Shown: positions 41,109 to 49,384 of the stretch, piece after piece
Numbering within the stretch: position 1 is the stretch's first letter
Layout of the letters: each line of letters starts with the position of its first letter
DNA from: Streptomyces sp. NRRL F-4489
GTDB taxonomy: Bacteria; Actinomycetota; Actinomycetes; Streptomycetales; Streptomycetaceae
Assembly: GCF_001509485.1 (NCBI RefSeq)
Contig: NZ_LLZI01000213.1
Location: 1-64,000 of the forward strand
Direction of reading: 5' to 3'
Length of the DNA stretch: 64,000 bases
Notes under the pieces: generated by a model
Told to the model about the DNA's origin: nothing
Database searches by the model: none
Seen by the model: the letters and a program-made list of their open reading frames with translations, nothing else
Program-made: the position numbers and the translations under genes

Positions 41109-42482
41109 ATGACCTCACCTTTCCCGGCACTGGAAAGAGCACTTCCGGCGGACCGTTTCCTTTCCGATCCGGATGTGCTGCCCTCCTATGCGCACGACGA
41201 GGCCGAGCGCGCCCCGTTCGCCGTGCCGGCCGCGGTGGTGCGGCCGCGCAGCACGGCCGAGGTGGCGACCGTCGTCGCGTTCTGCGCGGAGCACGGCATA
41301 CCCGTCGTCGCGCGCGGCGCCGGCACCGGCCTGTCCGGCGGCGCCAACGCGGTCCCCGGCTGCGTCGTGGTGTCGTTCGAGGCGATGGACCGCGTCCTGT
41401 CCATCGACCCGGACGAGCGCCTGGCCGTCGTCCAACCCGGCGTGGTCAACGAGGAGTTGCGGCGGGCGTGCGCGGAGCACGGCCTGTGGTACCCGCCGGA
41501 TCCGGCGAGCGCGCCCTGGTCCACGATCGGCGGCAACGTCTCGACCAACGCGGGCGGCGTGTGCTGCGTCAAGTACGGCGTCACCGGGGACTATGTGCTC
41601 GGCCTGGAGGCGGTCATGGGGCGCGGTGAGGTGGTCCGCCTCGGCCGCCGCACCGCCAAGGGCGTCGCGGGGTACGACCTGCGGGGGCTGATGGTCGGCG
41701 CCGAGGGGACGCTGGGGCTGGTCACGGAGGTGACGCTGCGGCTGCGCGGGGCGCGGGCGGCGGAGCGCACCGTCGTCGGGTCGTTCGACGGGCTGGCGGC
41801 GGCCGGCCGCGCGGCCGCGGCGGTGGCGGCCTCCGGGGTGGTGCCCAGCGCGCTGGAGCTGGTGGACCGGCACTGCCTGCGGGCGGTGGACGACTGGAAG
41901 CGCATGGGGCTCACCGAGACCGGCGACGTCCTGCTGCTGGCCCGCTGCGACGCGCCGGGCCCGGCCGGCGACGAGGAGGCCGAACGGGTCCTGGCCTGCT
42001 TCGAGAAGGGCGGCGCCACGTGGAGCGCCCGGTCCACCGACGAGGCCGAGGCGGAGGCGCTGTTCGCCGCGCGCCGCCTGGCGTATCCGGCGCTGGAGCG
42101 GCTGGGCGCGGTGCTCACCGAGGACGTGTGCGTACCCCGGATGCTGGTGCCCGAGATGCTGGCCCGGATCGAGCGCGTCGCGGCCGAACTCGACGTCACC
42201 ATCGCGTCGTTGGCGCACGCCGGGGACGGCAACCTCCATCCGATGACGGTGGTGCCGCCGGGCGACGACGCGGCGCGGGCCCGGGGGCACGCGGCGCTGG
42301 AGCGCATCGTGGACGAGGCGCTGGCGCTCGGCGGCACCGTCACCGGGGAGCACGGGGTGGGCCTGCTGAAGAAACGCGGACTGGCGGCGGAGGCGGGCCC
42401 CGGCGTACTGGCGCTGCACCGCGCGGTCAAGGGCGCGCTCGACCCGGCGGGCATCTTCAACCCGGGGAAGGTCTTCGGCTGA
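41109..42482 (+). CDS. FAD-linked oxidase (glycolate/D-lactate dehydrogenase GlcD-like)
   Basis: This 457-residue flavoprotein has a PCMH-type FAD domain (VVARGAGTGLSGGANAV; STIGGNVSTNAGGVCCVKYGVTGDYVLGLE; LMVGAEGTLGLVTEVTLRL) and a C-terminal FAD-oxidase domain with LAHAGDGNLHPM and GEHGVGLLKKRGL, typical of GlcD-like 2-hydroxyacid dehydrogenases. It should oxidise a 2-hydroxy acid to a 2-oxo acid. The ATG is at 41109. It is the only + strand gene in this part and is divergent from fabH, so it may give 2-oxo acids to the aminotransferase, or be unrelated. Confidence 0.88.
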   Translation: MTSPFPALERALPADRFLSDPDVLPSYAHDEAERAPFAVPAAVVRPRSTAEVATVVAFCAEHGIPVVARGAGTGLSGGANAVPGCVVVSFEAMDRVLSIDPDERLAVVQPGVVNEELRRACAEHGLWYPPDPASAPWSTIGGNVSTNAGGVCCVKYGVTGDYVLGLEAVMGRGEVVRLGRRTAKGVAGYDLRGLMVGAEGTLGLVTEVTLRLRGARAAERTVVGSFDGLAAAGRAAAAVAASGVVPSALELVDRHCLRAVDDWKRMGLTETGDVLLLARCDAPGPAGDEEAERVLACFEKGGATWSARSTDEAEAEALFAARRLAYPALERLGAVLTEDVCVPRMLVPEMLARIERVAAELDVTIASLAHAGDGNLHPMTVVPPGDDAARARGHAALERIVDEALALGGTVTGEHGVGLLKKRGLAAEAGPGVLALHRAVKGALDPAGIFNPGKVFG

Positions 42483-42591
42483 GCGGCGGGGGAACGGCCG
42501 GGCGGGCCGGGCCGGTTGGCGCGGCCCGTCCGGACAGCTCGGGGACGCGGACCCGCCGACGCGCCCCGGCCCGGCCCTTACGACGCGGCGG

Positions 42592-43179
42592 TCACCACCC
42601 GCCCCGCTCCCCCACCAGCGCGCGGATCCCCGGCAGCGCCGCGTCCAGCACCGTGGGGAACCACGCCGAGAACGTCTCCTGCTCCCGCAGCTCCGCCAGT
42701 TCGACCGCCGTCACGAACGTGATCTCCCCGACCTCCTCGGGGTCGGGCACCGGCGCCCGCCCCACCTGCCCCGCGAACAGGTGGTTGAACTCCTTCTCCA
42801 CCAGCCCGGACGCCGGGTCGGGGTGGTGGTAGCGCACCGTTCCGGCCTCCTGGAGCAGTGCCGGGGCCACCCCCAGCTCCTCCGCGGTGCGGCGGGCCGC
42901 CGCGACGAAGGGCGGCTCGCCCGGGTAGGGGTGGCCGCAGCAGGTGTTCGACCACACGCCCGGCGAGTGGTATTTGCCGAGCGCCCGGCGCTGGAGCAGC
43001 ATCCGCCCGTCCGCGTCGAAGAGGAACACCGAGAACGCCCGGTGCAGCCGGCCCGGCGGCAGATGCGCCGACACCTTCTCCGCGGTGCCGATCGTGGTGC
43101 CCTCCTCGTCCACCAACTCCAGCATGATGGCGTCCGGTTGGGGCTCGGCGGCGGCACGGGGGGACGGGCTGGTCGGCAT
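42592..43179 (-). CDS. idi: Isopentenyl-diphosphate delta-isomerase, type I
   Basis: This 195-residue Nudix-fold enzyme interconverts isopentenyl and dimethylallyl diphosphate. The catalytic core is LHRAFSVFLFDADGRMLLQRRALGKYHSPGVWSNTCCGHPYPGE, with Cys in NTCCGHP and metal-binding His and Glu residues, then RRTAEELGV and a later EKEFNHLF. GGAGG lies seven bases before the ATG. It sits after the prenyltransferase gene and should balance the prenyl donor pool for it. No mevalonate or MEP genes are nearby. Confidence 0.94.
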   Translation of the reverse strand: MPTSPSPRAAAEPQPDAIMLELVDEEGTTIGTAEKVSAHLPPGRLHRAFSVFLFDADGRMLLQRRALGKYHSPGVWSNTCCGHPYPGEPPFVAAARRTAEELGVAPALLQEAGTVRYHHPDPASGLVEKEFNHLFAGQVGRAPVPDPEEVGEITFVTAVELAELREQETFSAWFPTVLDAALPGIRALVGERGGW

Positions 43180-43244
43180 GGGCTTCCTCCGGGAGGTCGG
43201 TCCGTGGCGAAATGGCTGACGGCGAAGAAAAGGCGCGTTCGAGC

Positions 43245-43288
43245 CGGGGCGGGACCGCGCGAGATCTCCCGCACGCCGTCCCGCCCCG
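43245..43288 (-). terminator. Hairpin between prenyltransferase and idi genes
   Basis: CGGGGCGGGAC and GTCCCGCCCCG (11 bp, perfect) enclose a 22-base loop. It lies just past the prenyltransferase stop and before idi on the same strand, so it may end the rppA transcript or lower idi expression. Confidence 0.6.
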
Positions 43289-43303
43289 CGCCCTACGGAA
43301 TGA

Positions 43304-44206
43304 CTACTCCGGCGGATTCGCCAGGTGCATCGCGTTCACGATCTTCGGCTGCCAGTAGTAGAACGGCTCCAGCTTGTAGTAGATCTCGCGGGCCGACAGC
43401 GTCGTCGCGTAAATGCACTTGCGGTCCTCGCCGGCGAACGGAACCCCTTGTGCGAACCGCGTGATGGACGGCCCGAGATTCGTCGGCACCAGCTCCGGGT
43501 CCGGTACGAGCACCGGAAAGCACACCCGGTCGATGTTCGGCTTCTCCCAGGAGAAGGTGAAGTACACCGCGAACGCCTTCGCGCACTGCTCCAGCACATC
43601 CGCGCTCGGCTCGGGAATTCCCAGTTCGGCGGTCAATTCCCGGACCCGGTCCGGCGCGAACGTGCCCTCCGGCAGGCCGTCGAAATAGATGTTCAGGGTG
43701 TGGGAGGTGTAATCCACCGCGAACAGGCTCGCCGCGCGCAGCCCGTACCGCCCAAGCAGTTCCAGGTGCTCGCCGACCGAGGGCGGCATGGACGGCAGCT
43801 GCGACAGCTCGTCCAGCGGCTGCGGGCGGCTGCTGGGGAAGAAGCACCAGATCTTCTGGAAGCCGGCCGCGAGCTCGAAGTCGCCGCCGGTCCCCTCGAT
43901 CGGGAAGCGCTCCTTGACGTCCTGGAACAGCCGGTCCGCGGGATGGTCACCGGGCTCGATCAGCCCCTCGGCCAGCGCGGTGTCGTACGGGTCCAGGTCG
44001 CCGGTGTACTTGATGTACCGGTAGCCCATCAGCTTCTCCCGGCGCGCGCCGGTGGCGATCCGCAGCGCCACCGAGGAGTCGGTGAACGCCGGCTCGAACG
44101 CCGCCAGCGCGCCCTTGACCTTGGCGGGCTCCAGCGGCAGGTCCAGCAGCCGGGCGGAGTACTCGATGGCGGAGTAGATGTCGTCGATGTCCACGGAGTT
44201 GGTCAC
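43304..44206 (-). CDS. ABBA-fold aromatic prenyltransferase (NphB/CloQ family)
   Basis: This 300-residue soluble prenyltransferase resembles the NphB/Fnq26 group: DIYSAIEYSARLLDLPLEPAKV at the start, the FSDSSVAL-like FTDSSVALRIATG, KLMGYRYIKYTGDLDPYDTAL, SHTLNIYFDGLP, TFSWEKPNIDRVCFPVLV and a final FYYWQPKIVNAM. Family members attach dimethylallyl or geranyl groups to aromatic polyketides without an Asp-rich motif. With a THN synthase and MomA-like cupin in the same operon, THN or flaviolin is the likely acceptor. GTG start, overlapping the cupin stop. Donor length cannot be read by eye. Confidence 0.93.
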   Translation of the reverse strand: MTNSVDIDDIYSAIEYSARLLDLPLEPAKVKGALAAFEPAFTDSSVALRIATGARREKLMGYRYIKYTGDLDPYDTALAEGLIEPGDHPADRLFQDVKERFPIEGTGGDFELAAGFQKIWCFFPSSRPQPLDELSQLPSMPPSVGEHLELLGRYGLRAASLFAVDYTSHTLNIYFDGLPEGTFAPDRVRELTAELGIPEPSADVLEQCAKAFAVYFTFSWEKPNIDRVCFPVLVPDPELVPTNLGPSITRFAQGVPFAGEDRKCIYATTLSAREIYYKLEPFYYWQPKIVNAMHLANPPE

Positions 44207-44763
44207 TGCGTCCTCTCCTCGGCCCGGTGGCCGGCGCCGGCCGGCTGCGGGCGCTCATGGCGAAGCGGGGTCAATTGCGTGATGTCGTACTCCTCGCGCA
44301 GGCGCTCGATGGCCTCCGCGTCCGGCGGTCCGGGCGCGGCGAATATCTCCGCCAGCCGGTCGAAGTACAGCTCGTGCTGGGGCGACGGGCTGACCGCGAA
44401 GAGCACCCGCGCCGGTTCGGCGGTGCGGTTGGCGAACGCGTGCGGGCAGCCCTGCGGGACGAACGCGACGCTGCCCGCGGTGGCCCGCACCGGGCGGTCG
44501 CCGGCGGCGGACTTCCAGTCCGTCCAGTCCGCCTCGGTGTAGTGCTCCGGCTCGAAGGCGAAGATCTCCAGTTCGCCCTCGACCACGAAGAACAGTTCCT
44601 GGGAGTGGTGGTGCTTGTGCGCGCCGACGTCGAAACCGGGCGGTACGACGACCTCGAACACGGACGCCCCCGAGCCGTCCGCGCCCGTCACCTTGAACGT
44701 GATCTCCTGCGCGGGCGTGATCAGTTTCCGCCCGCCGCCGGGACCCACGACAATGCCGTTCAC
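44203..44763 (-). CDS. Cupin monooxygenase-like protein (MomA type)
   Basis: This 186-residue cupin has GAHKHHHSQELFFVVEGELEIF, the His-rich metal motif, and a second motif SVAFVPQGCPHAFANRT. A cupin next to RppA in related clusters (MomA of S. antibioticus) oxidises THN to flaviolin, and this gene holds the same place between rppA and the prenyltransferase. The C-terminal 60 residues (PSPQHELYFDRLAEIFAAPGPP...) are family-specific. GTG start with GAGG seven bases upstream. It overlaps the prenyltransferase start by four bases. Confidence 0.87.
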   Translation of the reverse strand: MNGIVVGPGGGRKLITPAQEITFKVTGADGSGASVFEVVVPPGFDVGAHKHHHSQELFFVVEGELEIFAFEPEHYTEADWTDWKSAAGDRPVRATAGSVAFVPQGCPHAFANRTAEPARVLFAVSPSPQHELYFDRLAEIFAAPGPPDAEAIERLREEYDITQLTPLRHERPQPAGAGHRAEERTQ

Positions 44764-44813
44764 TGGCTACCTCACTTGATTCACATGGTCGGACCGACCT
44801 GATCGCGGGGCGG

Positions 44814-45866
44814 CTACACCCACGTGCCGACGGCCATCTCCGCGGTGATGCCGGGGCCGAAGCCGGCCAGCAGGCCCTTGTGGCCGGCGGCCGCGCTGCC
44901 CTCGTCGAACAGCCGGCGCAGCGCGTCGAGCACGACGGCGCTGGCGATGTTCCCGTACTCCGTCAGCGTCGCCCAGCTGTGCCGGAAGACCGAGCGGTCG
45001 ACGCCGAGGTAGGTGGCGAGGTCGTCCAGGATGCGCGGTCCGCCCGCGTGGACGACGTAGTAGTCGAGGTCCCCCGCGTCCCAGCCGTGGTCCGCGGCGA
45101 GGTCCCGCAGCACCGGCGCCAGCGGCTCCATCGTGCCCGGCACCCGCCGGTCGAGCTGGAAGTGGAAGCCGGTGTCCCGCACGGCGTACGAGATCCACTC
45201 CTCGGTGTTGGGGATGACGTACGAGGCGTTGCGCTCCAGGCGCACACCGGGGACGCCGCCGGTCTCGCGGCCGCGCACCACGGCGGCCGCGACCGCGTCG
45301 CCGAACAGCCCGTCGGAGAGCAGCGAGCCGACGTCGTCGGCGTCCGGCTGGTAGCACAGCGAGCACAGTTCGCAGGAGACGATCAGGACGTTGCTGCCGG
45401 GGTGGGCCAGGCAGAAGTCATGGGCGCGGTTGATCGCCGCGCCGCCGGCCGCGCAGCCGAGCTGGGCGATCGGCAGCTGCCGGGTGTCGTAGCGGAAGCC
45501 CATGTGGTTGATCAGCCAGGCGGTCAGCGAGGGCATCAGGAAGCCGGTGCACGACACGTAGATGATCGCGTCGATGTCCCTGGCCGTCAGCCGGGCGTTG
45601 GCCAGGGCCTCGTCGATGACGTCCGGGCAGCGCTTCTTGGATTCCGTCTCGTAGATGCGGTTGCGTTCCTCGAAGCCCGGGTGGTCGAGGGTTTTCTCGA
45701 TGGGCTGGACGAGGTGCCGCTTCTGTACGCCGGTGTTCCGTATCAGCCGGAGGGCCAGGGGCAGTTGCGGTTTTCCCGCGTGCGCTTTCCTGGCGAACTC
45801 CAGGGTCTCTTCCATCGTGATGACATGTTCAGGTACGGCGACGGAAGGCCGACACAATATAGCCAA
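44814..45866 (-). CDS. rppA: 1,3,6,8-Tetrahydroxynaphthalene synthase (type III PKS)
   Basis: This 350-residue type III polyketide synthase turns five malonyl-CoA into THN. The triad is Cys138 (LGCAAGG), His273 (VVHAGGP) and Asn306 (TEYGNIAS); Cys106 (VSCTGF), typical of RppA, is also present. The protein begins MAILCRPSVAVPEHVIT, which matches the family start. The codon is a rare TTG at 45866, with AAGGA eight bases before it, so shorter ATG choices would truncate it. It is the first gene of a three-gene operon with the cupin and prenyltransferase. The first codons are unusually AT-rich. Confidence 0.95.
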   Translation of the reverse strand: MAILCRPSVAVPEHVITMEETLEFARKAHAGKPQLPLALRLIRNTGVQKRHLVQPIEKTLDHPGFEERNRIYETESKKRCPDVIDEALANARLTARDIDAIIYVSCTGFLMPSLTAWLINHMGFRYDTRQLPIAQLGCAAGGAAINRAHDFCLAHPGSNVLIVSCELCSLCYQPDADDVGSLLSDGLFGDAVAAAVVRGRETGGVPGVRLERNASYVIPNTEEWISYAVRDTGFHFQLDRRVPGTMEPLAPVLRDLAADHGWDAGDLDYYVVHAGGPRILDDLATYLGVDRSVFRHSWATLTEYGNIASAVVLDALRRLFDEGSAAAGHKGLLAGFGPGITAEMAVGTWV

Positions 45867-46279
45867 TTCACTCTTCCTTGAATCGCGCCAATAACACCAT
45901 GAGTCGATGTGCGGATGCGGGACTGTTGTGTGAGTGAAGCTGGAGGCGAGGTGCGCGGCGAAAAGCTTGCCGGCCGGCGGGGGCGCCCGCTTGCGGTGTC
46001 AATGCGTACGGCGTCGGACGCGGGGACTCACAGCGTTAACGGAAGTGCGGTGGATCCGCAGAACAATTGGCTTCCCCCTCAACTCGCCCGCCTAGGATTC
46101 GAGATGGGGGAAGCGGTGTCAATACAGGAAACGATCTTTCTCATCTGATGGGCGCGACCGGAGCCGGCACGTGGTCACCGCGTCACCGTGGGTGAGCGAC
46201 ACCTGCGGACGAAATCCGCCAGGGGGGACATCCCGGCCGACCTCACCCGCCAACTCGCGCTCTGCTGGGGCGCATTGGG
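45867..46279. promoter_or_regulatory. Promoter region of rppA with repeats
   Basis: This 413-base non-coding region has lower GC than its flanks. GCGGTGTCAAT occurs at 45993-46003 and again at 46113-46123, 120 bases apart; on the minus strand each reads TTGACA, a consensus -35. GCTTCCCCC (46070) and GGGGGAAGC (46106) form a 9-bp inverted repeat with 27 bases between. A 79-codon + strand frame (45909-46148) lacks GC bias and is not called. Together these may be a regulated minus-strand promoter. Confidence 0.45.
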
Positions 46280-47146
46280 TTACCGGCCGGTTGGCTCAGG
46301 CTCCGGCTCCGGGCGGCGACTGCCGGCGGCGGGGGCCTCGTCACCGCTCCCCTGGGCCGGGGTGTAGACGACCACCTGCACCTCGGGGTGGTCGGCGGGG
46401 GCCAGGCGGTGGTGCTCGAAGTACCGCACCCCGCGCACCGGGTGGTCGAAGACGCGCATCCGGGAGGTGAAGCCCTCGATGTGGTGGTCCCGCCAGGCCG
46501 CGCGGAATGCCTCGCTGGTGGCGAGCAGGCGCTGGATGGCCGGGGAGCCGGCGAGGTCGCCGAGCCGGGGCCCGGCCTCGGCGCGGAACTCCGCGAGGAA
46601 CCGGCGGCTGGTCACCTCCCAGTCCGGCAGCAGATCGCGGACGTACGGATCGGTGAACACCAGCCAGAGCAAGTTGCGTTCGTCCGGAGCTGCCGCGGCG
46701 ACGTTCGGATACAGGTCGAGGTACGCGGCGTTCCAGGCGGTGATCGTCCAGTCGGGCGCGAGGGCGTAGGCGGGGAAGCCGACCAGCGCGTCGAGCAGCC
46801 GCTGCACATGGCTGGGCGCGGTGTGGACCGCCGCCGGCTCGGCGGGCTCGGCCAGGGGGGCGTACCCGGTCAGGGAGAGCACATAGACGTGCTCGGCGGG
46901 CGTCAGGCGCAGGGTGCGGGCGAGGGCGTCCAGGACATGCCGGGAGGGGTGGATGTCGCGGCCCTGCTCCAGCCAGGTGTACCAAGTGGCGCTGACCTGG
47001 GACAGGGTGGCAACCTCCTCGCGGCTCAGCCCGCCGCGGCGGCGCGGGCCGGCCGGGGGGAGGCCGACCGCCGCGCGGGTGAGCCGGGCCCGCCTGGCGC
47101 GCAGGAAGTTGCCCAGTTCCTTCCGCCGCTCCGCTCCTGTTCCCAT
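46280..47146 (-). CDS. MmyB-type helix-turn-helix transcriptional regulator
   Basis: This 288-residue regulator has an XRE helix-turn-helix (LGNFLRARRARLTRAAVGLPPAGPRRRGGLSREEVATLSQVSATWYTWLEQGR) and an MmyB-like PAS ligand domain (PAYALAPDWTITAWNAAYLDLYPNV; RNLLWLVFTDPYVRDLLPDWE; LVFDHP-like RMRVFDHPVRGVRYFEHHRLAP). Members often sit divergent from short-chain or NmrA-like reductases, as here. No Shine-Dalgarno is seen, but TATCCT lies just before the ATG, so the transcript may be leaderless. The shared spacer has an imperfect 11-bp inverted repeat. MmyB-like regulators are thought to bind fatty acids, which is only a family inference. Confidence 0.9.
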   Translation of the reverse strand: MGTGAERRKELGNFLRARRARLTRAAVGLPPAGPRRRGGLSREEVATLSQVSATWYTWLEQGRDIHPSRHVLDALARTLRLTPAEHVYVLSLTGYAPLAEPAEPAAVHTAPSHVQRLLDALVGFPAYALAPDWTITAWNAAYLDLYPNVAAAAPDERNLLWLVFTDPYVRDLLPDWEVTSRRFLAEFRAEAGPRLGDLAGSPAIQRLLATSEAFRAAWRDHHIEGFTSRMRVFDHPVRGVRYFEHHRLAPADHPEVQVVVYTPAQGSGDEAPAAGSRRPEPEPEPTGR

Positions 47147-47160
47147 GGATCAAGGATAGG

Positions 47161-47189
47161 GACTACTGGTAGTGGGAGTGCTAGCAGTC
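47161..47189. promoter_or_regulatory. Candidate MmyB-regulator operator
   Basis: GACTACTGGTA, 7 bases (GTGGGAG), TGCTAGCAGTC form an inverted repeat matching at 8 of 11 positions. It lies 15 bases above the regulator ATG, where it could overlap the regulator's promoter and control the divergent NmrA-like gene. Confidence 0.5.
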
Positions 47190-47377
47190 GGGGCGTCTTC
47201 CCGGCACGCCCGCGCACTGTGAGGGTCGGCGCATGCCGCAGTCGAGATCCCGGACGGCCATGTCCGTCCGGAACACGGCCGGGGCGCGCGCCGGGACGCG
47301 CGCGCCGGGCTCGCGCACCCTGCCCGCGCCCTGACACCCCGCCCGTACCCGCGGACCCCCGCAAGGAGACGCTCCCC

Positions 47378-48244
47378 ATGATCCTGGTCACCGGTGCCAC
47401 CGGAAACGTCGGCCGCAACCTCGTACGCGAACTGCTCGACGCCGGAGAGGCGGTGCGGGCCCTGACCCGCGACCCGGCCGCCGCCGCGCTGCCCGAGGGC
47501 GTGGAGACCGTCCCCGGCGACCTGGCCCGCCCCGAGACGCTGCCCGCCGCGCTGCGGGGCGTGGACCGCGCGTTCCTCTTCCCCGTGCACGGCGCGCTCG
47601 ACGGCTTCCTCACCGCCGCCAAGGAGGCCGGCACCGCGCACATCGTGCTGCTCTCCTCGGACTCCGTCACCTTCCCCGAGCCCGGCTGGATCGGCGAGAA
47701 GCACCTGGCCTGCGAACGGGCCGTCGCGGACTCCGGGATCCCGCACAGCTTCGTCCGGCCCAGCATCTTCATGGCCAACGACCTCGGCTGGGCACACCAG
47801 TTGGGGCACGGCGGGATCGTGCGGGGCGCCTACGGCCGCGCCGCGATGGCCCCGGTCGACGAGCGCGATATCGCCGCGGTCGCCGCGTACGCCCTGCGCG
47901 CCCCGCGGCCCGGCGCGACCTATGAGCTGACCGGGCCGCAGGCGCTCACCCAGATCGAGCGGGTCCGGATCATCGGCGAGACGCTGGGCCTGCCGGCCCG
48001 CTTCGAGGAGGTGCCGCGCGCCGACGTCCGCGCCAAGCTGATCGGCCATCTGCCGCCCCCGGCCGCCGACTTCCTGCTGGACCAGCTCGCCGCCGCCGAG
48101 CAGACGCCGGTCCCCGTCCTGCCGACCGTCGAACAGGTCACCGGCCGCCCGGCGCACACCTACGCGGAGTGGGTCGCGCACCACGCCGCGGACTTCGGCG
48201 GCGGGCAGCGCTCCGCGCCGCGGGTGCACTTCTCCGGCGTGTGA
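47378..48244 (+). CDS. NmrA-like NAD(P)-binding protein
   Basis: This 288-residue atypical SDR has GATGNVGRNLVREL (GxxGxxG) at the N-terminus, a short second strand, HIVLLSSDSVTFPE, and HSFVRPSIFMAND, typical of NmrA/SDR_a5 proteins that may act as redox sensors or quinone reductases. It lacks the usual YxxxK. AAGGAG lies ten bases before the ATG. It is divergent from the MmyB-type regulator and probably its target. Confidence 0.88.
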   Translation: MILVTGATGNVGRNLVRELLDAGEAVRALTRDPAAAALPEGVETVPGDLARPETLPAALRGVDRAFLFPVHGALDGFLTAAKEAGTAHIVLLSSDSVTFPEPGWIGEKHLACERAVADSGIPHSFVRPSIFMANDLGWAHQLGHGGIVRGAYGRAAMAPVDERDIAAVAAYALRAPRPGATYELTGPQALTQIERVRIIGETLGLPARFEEVPRADVRAKLIGHLPPPAADFLLDQLAAAEQTPVPVLPTVEQVTGRPAHTYAEWVAHHAADFGGGQRSAPRVHFSGV

Positions 48245-48350
48245 GCACGGCGGCCCCCGCCGCATATCCCTCCTGGCCCGGCCGCACCGGACCGGGCCTT
48301 CCCCACGCGTCACCCTCGCGGACGGACGCGGAAGCACGAGGCATACCGAC

Positions 48351-49343
48351 ATGGATCACCTTCAGGACGCCGACGCGTCAACTCCCGTGGCAGCGGCCGT
48401 GGTTCCCGCCGAGGACACCGCCGCGGCCGACCGGACCGCGCGGCGCGCGGTCACCGTCTTCCCGCTGCTGGTGCTCGCCGCCGGCGGCCTCGGCCTGGCC
48501 CTGCCCGCGACCTTCGCGCCGGGCAAGCCCGCCGTCCCCTACCTGCTCGGCGTGATCATGTTCTGCATGGGGCTGACCATGACCTCGCGGGACTTCGAGA
48601 GCGTCGCCAAGCGGCCCTGGGCCGTCGGCCTCGGCCTGGTCGCCCACTACGTCATCATGCCGGGCCTGGGCTGGGGCATCGCCCACCTGCTGGGCCTGCC
48701 GCCCGAACTCGCCGTGGGCGTGATCCTGGTGGGCTGCGCGCCCAGCGGGACGGCGTCCAACGTGGTGACGTTCCTGGCCCGCGGCGATGTCGCGCTGTCG
48801 ATGTCGGTGGCGACGGTCTCCACCCTCCTCGCCCCTCTCGTCACGCCGTATCTGGTGCTGCTCCTGGCGGGGCACATCCTGCACGTCGAGGCCGGCCCGA
48901 TGGTCGTGGACATCCTCAAGACCGTGCTGCTGCCGGTCGCCGCCGGCCTCCTCGTACGGCGGCTGGCCGCCGGGCTGGTACGCCGCTGCCTGCCCGCGCT
49001 GCCCTGGCTGTCCGCCGGGACCGTCGGGGTGATCGTCCTGATCGTGGTGGCCGGCAGCGCCGGCACGCTCAAGGACGCGGCGGGGGTGGTGCTGCTGGCC
49101 GTGGTGCTGCACAACGGCTTCGGCCTCGCGCTCGGTTACGCGTCCGGCCGGGCCGCCCGGCTCGGGCCCGCGGCGAGCCGGGCGATGGCCTTCGAGGTCG
49201 GTATGCAGAACTCCGGCCTCGCCGCCTCCCTGGCCGCCACGTACTTCTCACCGCTGACGGCGCTGCCGGCCGCGGTCTTCTCGGTGTGGCACAACCTCTC
49301 CGGCGCGCTGGTCGCGGCGTGGCTGAACCGGCGGTCCAAGTAG
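48351..49343 (+). CDS. Bile acid:sodium symporter (BASS) family transporter
   Basis: This 330-residue membrane protein has about ten helices and BASS motifs: LLGVIMFCMGLTMTSRDFESV, GVILVGCAPSGTASNVVTFLARGDVALSMSVA, and AFEVGMQNSGLAASLAATYFSPLTALPAAVFSVWHNLSG. Members carry organic anions such as pyruvate, pantoate or bile acids with sodium. The substrate is unknown. The last eight codons and the stop are part of a tandem 28-base duplication, so the 3' end has recently changed or the next copy is debris. Confidence 0.9.
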   Translation: MDHLQDADASTPVAAAVVPAEDTAAADRTARRAVTVFPLLVLAAGGLGLALPATFAPGKPAVPYLLGVIMFCMGLTMTSRDFESVAKRPWAVGLGLVAHYVIMPGLGWGIAHLLGLPPELAVGVILVGCAPSGTASNVVTFLARGDVALSMSVATVSTLLAPLVTPYLVLLLAGHILHVEAGPMVVDILKTVLLPVAAGLLVRRLAAGLVRRCLPALPWLSAGTVGVIVLIVVAGSAGTLKDAAGVVLLAVVLHNGFGLALGYASGRAARLGPAASRAMAFEVGMQNSGLAASLAATYFSPLTALPAAVFSVWHNLSGALVAAWLNRRSK

Positions 49344-49376
49344 CCGGGGGCTGAACCGGCGGTCCGGGTAGCCGGG
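49321..49376. repeat. Tandem 28-base duplication over the symporter stop codon
   Basis: GGCTGAACCGGCGGTCC-N2-GTAGCCGGG occurs at 49321-49348 and immediately again at 49349-49376. The copies differ only at two bases (AA versus GG). The first includes the last seven codons and stop of the symporter; the second is non-coding. It looks like a recent slippage duplication. Confidence 0.8.
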
Positions 49377-49384
49377 GGCGGTAC

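Noticed and set aside
45855..45862. TATATT as a -10 box for rppA
   Set aside because: It lies inside the conserved N-terminal codons of the enzyme (TTG start), so it is coding.
19855..45866. Type II aromatic PKS cluster
   Set aside because: FabF has no chain-length-factor partner and no cyclase or aromatase is present.
45909..46148. 79-codon + strand frame upstream of rppA
   Set aside because: Low third-position GC, contains repeats and inverted repeats, and resembles promoter DNA.
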